This document shows positions 59,140-64,000 of a DNA stretch of 64,000 nt, piece by piece. The stretch's first letter is position 1. Every line of letters begins with the position of its first letter. The notes below the pieces were generated by a model that had not been told where the DNA came from, ran no database searches, and worked only from the letters and a program-made list of their open reading frames with translations. The DNA comes from Celeribacter persicus (GTDB lineage: Bacteria; Pseudomonadota; Alphaproteobacteria; Rhodobacterales; Rhodobacteraceae): contig NZ_QAOH01000017.1 of assembly GCF_003050785.1 (NCBI RefSeq), positions 20,822-84,821 on the forward strand, in the 5' to 3' direction. A program made the position numbers and the translations under genes.

Positions 59140-59245
59140 TTCATGCAAAAAGACACAATATGCAAAACGTAATATTGCGCAATATGATTTAGTGAAGTAT
59201 AAGCGAAGGAGAGAAGGAAGACGTTGGCAGGATATGGCCAATGTT
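59140..59245 (-). other. oriT: Candidate origin of transfer (oriT) with T-DNA-border-like nic
   Basis: An AT-rich stretch just before the mobilisation genes. It has the 14-bp palindrome ATATTGCGCAATAT (59172-59185) and TGGCAGGATAT (59225-59235), which equals the core of Agrobacterium T-DNA borders. The opposite strand reads TATCCTG/C (59227-59234), the RP4/VirD2 nick consensus YATCCTG/Y. TTGGC and GCCAA flank the nick. The gap between the 58-aa gene and the accessory protein gene is about 400 bases with no other gene. Confidence 0.7.
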
Positions 59246-59273
59246 TGCACATTTTGTCCGAGGGGTCTGACCC

Positions 59274-59894
59274 GTGCCGAGGCCAGCGAAAAACCTGAAG
59301 CTTGAAGAGCGCATCGAAGTCGCGCGGCGCTTTGCGGCGGGCGAGAGCGCGAGGGAGCTGGCGGCGGCATTCGGCATCTCCCCGCGCCACGTGAACCGGC
59401 TCGCGAAAGAGGAGGCGGGCGAGGGCATCGCGGTGCGCGATCCAAGCGAGACGGTGGCCTTTCGGGCGAGCCAGTCCGAGCTTGCAGCGTTCGATGCCGA
59501 GTGGCGCGCGCGAGGCTATGCCAACCGGTCGCAGGCGCTCAATGCGGTGCTGCGCGGTCGCTGCGGTTTTCTCGATGTACCTCGTGATCTGGTCTCGGAA
59601 TTCTGCGCCGCATGGCGTCAGGCGAAAGATGTGAGCGACGCCGGATTGGTGCTCGCCAAGGCGCTCCATCGCGGTCGGCTCGAGGTCACGGAAGCGGATC
59701 GCGCGGTGCTGATCGAACTCCTTGATCTGGCGCAGTCGATGAGCCGTGAGATGGGCCGGATGAAGGATGCGGCGCAGGCGATGCGTCATCAGGATTGGCC
59801 GCAAAAGGAAGAAGGGCAGGGGACGGTGAGCGCGGTTCTGGAGGACAGCCCGCGCACGATCGAACGCGAATTGAGGTTTGTCAGGAATGGCTGA
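59274..59894 (+). CDS. Relaxosome accessory protein (MobC/VirD1-like role)
   Basis: A 206-residue protein starting at GTG 59274. The first 50 residues form a helix-turn-helix (KLEERIEVARRFAAGESARE, then LAAAFGISPRHVNRLAKEEA); the middle resembles a ribbon-helix-helix (VAFRASQSELAAFDAEWRAR, then GYANRSQALNAVLRG). Downstream DLAQSMSREMGRMKDAAQ is helical. Placed between oriT and the relaxase, with an eight-base overlap to the latter, it probably helps load the relaxase. Exact family uncertain. Confidence 0.75.
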   Translation: MPRPAKNLKLEERIEVARRFAAGESARELAAAFGISPRHVNRLAKEEAGEGIAVRDPSETVAFRASQSELAAFDAEWRARGYANRSQALNAVLRGRCGFLDVPRDLVSEFCAAWRQAKDVSDAGLVLAKALHRGRLEVTEADRAVLIELLDLAQSMSREMGRMKDAAQAMRHQDWPQKEEGQGTVSAVLEDSPRTIERELRFVRNG

Positions 59895-61815
59895 TCCGCT
59901 CGCCCTCTACACCTCGGTCATGGGGCGGCTCTGGGAGGATGAGCGCATCCGGGGCCAGGCCGCGGCGCGGATCGACGCGCGTCTGGCGGGGCGTCGGCAG
60001 GGGCGGAGTTTCGCGCGCGTCGGATCCCTGTCGGCGCGCAATGCGCTGAAGGCGGCCTCGGGTCAGAGCCGGGCGGCGGTGTTCAAACGGATCCGGGCAG
60101 GGGGCTGCAAGACGCGTGCTTCGCTCGGGGCGCAGATATCCTACATCAACGACAAGGCGGTCTACACCTACTCGACGATGACCAACGCGCTGACCGATGC
60201 GGCGGTGCTTTCTGAGGAGCAGAAAGAGGACATCATCGAGGACTGGGCCGGTACCTGGCGCGGCTCGACCAAGCTCGGGTTCACCTCGCACATGCTGCTG
60301 TCCTTCCCGACCGACGTGACGGTCGACCAGGTGCGCGACATCGCGATGGACTGGACGGAGCATTTCTTCGAGAGCGGCGAATACGGCGACCAATGGGACT
60401 ATGTCCTCGCGGTTCATGACGACCGGGCGCACAAGCATGCCCATATCATCCTGAACAATCGCGGCGTGGAAACCGGCACCTGGTTCTCCTGCTGGGCCGA
60501 GGGGGTGATGTCGCCGCAGCTGATGCGCGAGAAGCAGGCCGAGATCGCGGAGCGCTATGGCGTCATGCTCGACGCCACCACCCGGCTCGAACGCGGCATC
60601 TTCGAGAAGCCCGCCGGGATCGAGGAGATTTACCGCGCCAAGGAAGAGGCCCGTCTGCCGCGCGAGATCGTCATGACGGCCCATGAATCCGCCGTCGCGC
60701 AGGCGCAGGTGGTGGGCTTCGCCAAGGACTACAAGAACCTCGCCGACTTGCTGGACCGGATGGACCAACGCCACATGGCGCGCGCCCTGCGCGGCATGGC
60801 GGACGGTCTCGGCTCCGGCACGCCGTGGAATTTCACCGAAGGAGAGATAGACATGAAGGACATCAAGACCGTCGGTGATGCGATCGACTATTCCGAGCGC
60901 ACGATCGAGGCGCTGAGGCTCAAGGCCGAAGAACTGGACCCGGCCGAGCGCGCCGCGTTCGAGGTTAAGGCTGCGCCGATCATCGCGGACCTGTCGCAGA
61001 TGGTGCCGGACCCGGACCTGCGGGCGCGCTTTGGCAAGCAGCTCGAAGAACCCTATCCGCCGGGGGCGGGCAGCGACGTGCTGATTGCCCCGCTGCAGTC
61101 CGGCAAGGACGAGGGCCTGCGTGACGTGCTCGAGCGTGCAGAGGAAGCCGGAATGGACAGCGAGGAACTGGTGGCGCGCATCTCGGCGGGCGGCACGCGG
61201 AACTACGGCATGGCCCAGGACTGGGTCGAGCGGGACATGAACGCGGTGCTCGCCAAGGACGGTCTCAGCGTGGAGACCGCCAGTGACGACCAGCTCGATG
61301 CCGCGCTGGAAAAGGTCGACGGCGTGATGGACGCCCTGATGGAGCGCGCCAAGGAACTGGGTGTCCAGATTGGTCGGACCCTCGCGGACGAGGAGGAGGC
61401 GACATTGCCCCTTATCGACGAGGATGACCGGACGCCCAATCCCTACCTGCAGGACCTCGCTGACATGTTGCGGGACGGCAAGCTCAGCGAGGAACAGGAA
61501 GAGACAGTCGAGCGGACTCTGCAATCCGAGCTCTTCAAGGAATTGGGTGAGGAGGGCTTGGCCGAGCTTCGGCGTGGCAACTACGAAGTGCTGGATGCGG
61601 CCTTGCCGAGCAAGCTCGACCAGATCACCGTCACGCAGGAATTCCTTGAGATGACCTTCGAGGAGACCCGCGATCAGGTCTTCACCAACCGCGCCGCCGG
61701 ATTGCAGCAGGCCAAGGCGACCGAAGTGGCGCGGCTGCGCGGCCAGCAGGAGTCGCAGGAGCTGGGCCGCGATCTCAGTCGGGACCGCGGTCTCGACGAC
61801 GAGATGGAATTCTGA
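59887..61815 (+). CDS. Relaxase/mobilisation nuclease (VirD2-like, MOBP-type)
   Basis: A 642-residue relaxase. Tyr86 in AQISYINDK is the likely nicking tyrosine (motif I). His135 (TSHMLLSFP) and the histidine cluster in VHDDRAHKHAHIILNNRG (residues 177-193) form the metal-binding 3H motif. The C-terminal 350 residues are acidic and helical, as in large plasmid relaxases that dock to the coupling protein. It would nick oriT and pilot the strand. ATG 59887 overlaps the accessory gene by eight bases. The T4CP gene follows after seven bases. Confidence 0.9.
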   Translation: MADPLALYTSVMGRLWEDERIRGQAAARIDARLAGRRQGRSFARVGSLSARNALKAASGQSRAAVFKRIRAGGCKTRASLGAQISYINDKAVYTYSTMTNALTDAAVLSEEQKEDIIEDWAGTWRGSTKLGFTSHMLLSFPTDVTVDQVRDIAMDWTEHFFESGEYGDQWDYVLAVHDDRAHKHAHIILNNRGVETGTWFSCWAEGVMSPQLMREKQAEIAERYGVMLDATTRLERGIFEKPAGIEEIYRAKEEARLPREIVMTAHESAVAQAQVVGFAKDYKNLADLLDRMDQRHMARALRGMADGLGSGTPWNFTEGEIDMKDIKTVGDAIDYSERTIEALRLKAEELDPAERAAFEVKAAPIIADLSQMVPDPDLRARFGKQLEEPYPPGAGSDVLIAPLQSGKDEGLRDVLERAEEAGMDSEELVARISAGGTRNYGMAQDWVERDMNAVLAKDGLSVETASDDQLDAALEKVDGVMDALMERAKELGVQIGRTLADEEEATLPLIDEDDRTPNPYLQDLADMLRDGKLSEEQEETVERTLQSELFKELGEEGLAELRRGNYEVLDAALPSKLDQITVTQEFLEMTFEETRDQVFTNRAAGLQQAKATEVARLRGQQESQELGRDLSRDRGLDDEMEF

Positions 61816-61822
61816 GGGGGAG

Positions 61823-63745
61823 ATGACCACCATGACCAAGACACTCCCCCTCTGGGCCGCGCTTCTCTTCGGCGTGATCTGCGGTGCCCTCATCGGCACC
61901 ATCGTTGCCGCCTTCTACCTGACCCTAGCCCTGAAAACCGGGTTTCAGAGCTTCGACATGTTGGCGCTCTGGAAGGCGAGCGCCGGTACCCGCGCGGCAC
62001 ATCCCGAGGCGTTCAAGGTGGGGTTTGGGGCCGTCGGCTTCGGGGCCATCGGGCTTGGCGCCCTGGCGCTGGCCTGGACCTGGAAGAAGGAGCGCGACGA
62101 CTACGGCTCGGCCCATTGGCAGACCAAGGCGGAGCTGAAGAAGAACGACATGCTACAGGCGCCCGGCAAGGGCTTTGTCTGCGGCAAGCTTGGCGCGCCG
62201 ACCTCCAAGGCCGAGTTCATCTCCTCGACGACCATCCCGCATGTGATGATGGTGGCGCCGACTCGTGCCGGTAAGGGTGTGGGTTTCGTGATCCCGAACC
62301 TTCTGAGTTTTGCAGGCTCGGTCGTGGTGCTCGACGTGAAGGGCGAGAATTTCGACAAGACCGCGCGGCTCCGGGCGCTGAACGGCGACGAGGTCTATCG
62401 GTTCAGCCCCTTCGACTGGGCCAATGCCACGCATCGCTACAATCCGCTCGCCCGGATCGCGAAGGCCCCGAGCTTCGCGCAGCGGTTTACCGAGGTTTCG
62501 ATCCTGGCCGACCTGTTCCTCGACAAGGACAACAAGCAACTCGACACCTTCTCCGAGGCCGGCAAGTCGATCTTTGTCGCCGCCTGTCTGCTGGCGATCC
62601 AGCGCGGAACGCCGAACCTTGGCGAGGTAAACAAGATCGTTGCAGGGGGCGAATACAAGAACGCCCAGTACAAGACCTATGCCGACGAGGCCGAGGAAGA
62701 CATCCTGCGCGAGCTCTGGACCAACGCGGCCTCAGCTTCGTCGCGGCTGCTGACCTCGAACATCCAGGCGCTGATGACCGCCGGTCTCAAGCAATGGGAC
62801 AATCCGGCGGTGCGCTCCGCCACGAAGGCGAGCGACTTCGACTTCTCGACCTTCCGCAAGACCCCGCAATCGCTCTACATCGCGGTGTCCGAAGATCACA
62901 TCGCGACGCTGGCCCCGCTCCTGCGCCTGATGTTTGCCGATCTCATCGCCTCGATCCGCCTCAACGAACCGGGTCCGGACGAGCCCTGGCCGGTCATGAT
63001 GATGATCGACGAATTCCAGCAGATGGGGGCCATGCCCTATCTCGAACGCGCGATCCATTCGCTGGCGAGTTACGGTGGCCGCGTCGCTATGATCGCGCAG
63101 TCGCTGGCTTCGCTCGACCGGATCTACGGGCCCGAAGGCCGCGAAAGCCTCGAGAACGGGGCAGGGCTGAAGCTCTACATCACCCCGCGTGACCAGCGCA
63201 CCGTAAAGGAGGTTTCCGCCGCAGTCGGCAGCACCACCCGCGAGGCGGTGACCCGGATGTATGGGCGCAACAAGGGATTCCTTGGCGCGACCTCGACATC
63301 AGCGCGGCTGGAAGAGCGGCCGCTCCTCTCCGAGACCGAAGCGCGCCTCATGGACCCCGACGAGGTCATCATCCTCGCCTCGCCCCAGCATCCGATCAAG
63401 GCGAGCCGGATCAAGTATTACGATGATCCCTTCTTCAAGGAGATGCTGGCACGACAGGAGGGCAAGCCCTTCCCCTATCCGCCGAGCGTGCAGGGTGTGG
63501 GGCCTTGGGGAGGCGATGCTGGTGATGAGGCAAGTTCTGACAAGCCGGTGAAACCAGTCGAACGCGCGCCTGTGCGGGATCGATCACAGCGCCGCGAAGC
63601 GCGCACAATGAGCGTGATGGGGATGGAGGCCGGGCGCGGGCAGCCTGAGCCCGAGACGCTCGAGCGGGAAGCGGCTGTGCCGAAGGAATGGGAGGTGGCG
63701 CTCGACCGGCAGGAGGATTTCATCGAGGAGTTGTTGGGTGGGTGA
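61823..63745 (+). CDS. Type IV coupling protein (VirD4/TraG family)
   Basis: A 640-residue inner-membrane ATPase. Two transmembrane helices (WAALLFGVICGALIGTIVAA; FGAVGFGAIGLGALALAWTW) precede the cytoplasmic domain. Walker A is APTRAGKGVG near residue 150, and Walker B is VMMMIDEFQQM near 395. It links the relaxosome to a type IV secretion channel. No channel (virB) genes are in the window; they may lie to the right or in another replicon. ATG 61832 is an alternative start to 61823. Confidence 0.93.
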   Translation: MTTMTKTLPLWAALLFGVICGALIGTIVAAFYLTLALKTGFQSFDMLALWKASAGTRAAHPEAFKVGFGAVGFGAIGLGALALAWTWKKERDDYGSAHWQTKAELKKNDMLQAPGKGFVCGKLGAPTSKAEFISSTTIPHVMMVAPTRAGKGVGFVIPNLLSFAGSVVVLDVKGENFDKTARLRALNGDEVYRFSPFDWANATHRYNPLARIAKAPSFAQRFTEVSILADLFLDKDNKQLDTFSEAGKSIFVAACLLAIQRGTPNLGEVNKIVAGGEYKNAQYKTYADEAEEDILRELWTNAASASSRLLTSNIQALMTAGLKQWDNPAVRSATKASDFDFSTFRKTPQSLYIAVSEDHIATLAPLLRLMFADLIASIRLNEPGPDEPWPVMMMIDEFQQMGAMPYLERAIHSLASYGGRVAMIAQSLASLDRIYGPEGRESLENGAGLKLYITPRDQRTVKEVSAAVGSTTREAVTRMYGRNKGFLGATSTSARLEERPLLSETEARLMDPDEVIILASPQHPIKASRIKYYDDPFFKEMLARQEGKPFPYPPSVQGVGPWGGDAGDEASSDKPVKPVERAPVRDRSQRREARTMSVMGMEAGRGQPEPETLEREAAVPKEWEVALDRQEDFIEELLGG

Positions 63746-63849
63746 CAGCAAAAATGGCGCGTTCAATGTAATCGGATAGTCGGCAGTTTTTTCATGTTCA
63801 GGTAGTGTTTGCTGACTATTGAGCTGCTGCCGGTTTCGTGGACGGCAAC

Positions 63850-63999
63850 TTAAGCTTTCATAGCTCGCTCCTCGAAGGTCATAGGGCTTAGATAGCCGAT
63901 GGTCGAGTGGCGACGCGTTGGATTGTAGAACCTCTCAATGTAATCGAACACATCGGCGCGAGCCTGTCTTCTGGTCCGATAGGTTTTGCGCCTGACCCT
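63850..63999 (-). CDS. IS3-family transposase OrfB, C-terminal part (runs off the window)
   Basis: Leftward frame entering from the right edge: RRKTYRTRRQARADVFDYIE, then RFYNPTRRHSTIGYLSPMTF, EERAMKA and a stop. FYNPTRRHSTIGYLSP is diagnostic of IS3-family OrfB after the DDE glutamate. The rest of the element lies beyond 64000. The stretch 63750-63849 between it and the coupling protein gene probably holds the IS end. Confidence 0.88.
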   Translation of the reverse strand, partial: RVRRKTYRTRRQARADVFDYIERFYNPTRRHSTIGYLSPMTFEERAMKA

Positions 64000-64000
64000 T

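Noticed and set aside
59881..61902. 673-codon minus-strand frame
   Set aside because: Antisense shadow of the relaxase gene, which has clear motifs.

Overview
The window looks like a plasmid or plasmid-derived region of a Rhodobacteraceae-type alphaproteobacterium. It is high-GC and carries a repABC replicon with its intergenic antisense RNA. It also has families common on rhodobacterial and rhizobial plasmids (DUF736, DUF3768, DUF2493, DUF1403, pRiA4b ORF-3, a ParB/strawberry-notch/Toprim block) and a MOB/VirD4-type mobilisation set. No rRNA, tRNA or CRISPR array was seen. Assignments come from reading the sequence by eye, without database searches.

Layout. 0-10.5 kb: an aromatic-degradation island. 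Leftward genes encode a CaiB-type CoA-transferase (cut by the window edge), a maleylpyruvate isomerase-like GST, a fumarylpyruvate hydrolase-like enzyme and a two-gene TAXI-TRAP transporter. Divergent from these are a biphenyl/toluene-type Rieske dioxygenase (alpha, beta, ferredoxin), a cis-diol dehydrogenase and a salicylaldehyde-type dehydrogenase. 10.5-16.8 kb: an IS5-family scrap, an MdeB-like 2-oxoacid dehydrogenase E1 with a divergent Lrp regulator, an IS21-family remnant, and a decayed mercury operon (merR intact, merT with an in-frame stop, merP intact, merF truncated, merA absent). 16.9-31.7 kb: plasmid backbone with a DUF1612-type gene, a large ParB-like protein, a series of small genes separated by strong hairpins, parDE, a 1465-residue strawberry-notch methylase/helicase, a Toprim primase-like gene, DUF2493, higBA and DUF736.

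31.7-42.3 kb: repA, repB and repC with ctRNA, parS-like repeats and a likely origin inside repC, followed by a tyrosine recombinase beside a core-site-like inverted repeat, DUF1403, and scpB. The scpB gene is split by a 3594-bp Tni (tniA-tniB-tniQ) transposon flanked by the 5-bp duplication GACCG. 42.9-52.9 kb: a two-component system and an extracytoplasmic redox/metal cluster: PepSY protein, cytochrome b, poly-aspartate protein, DUF2271 protein with a flavinylation-like motif, PepSY-flavodoxin-reductase fusion, ApbE flavin transferase, P1B-type ATPase and VIT/CCC1 transporter. 53.4-56.8 kb: one broken and one intact AbiE module and a pRiA4b-family gene. 57.5-63.8 kb: a second copy of DUF736 with its leader, a small gene, an oriT candidate whose core matches the Agrobacterium T-DNA border, an accessory mobilisation protein, a relaxase and a VirD4-like coupling protein. 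The window ends in an IS3-family transposase.

The directly repeated DUF736 segments lie 26.4 kb apart and bracket the repABC replicon, so the molecule may be a cointegrate. The parts most worth testing are the ApbE/DUF2271/PepSY-flavodoxin cluster, in which NADPH electrons would be passed across the membrane to a covalent periplasmic flavin, and the T-DNA-border-like oriT.
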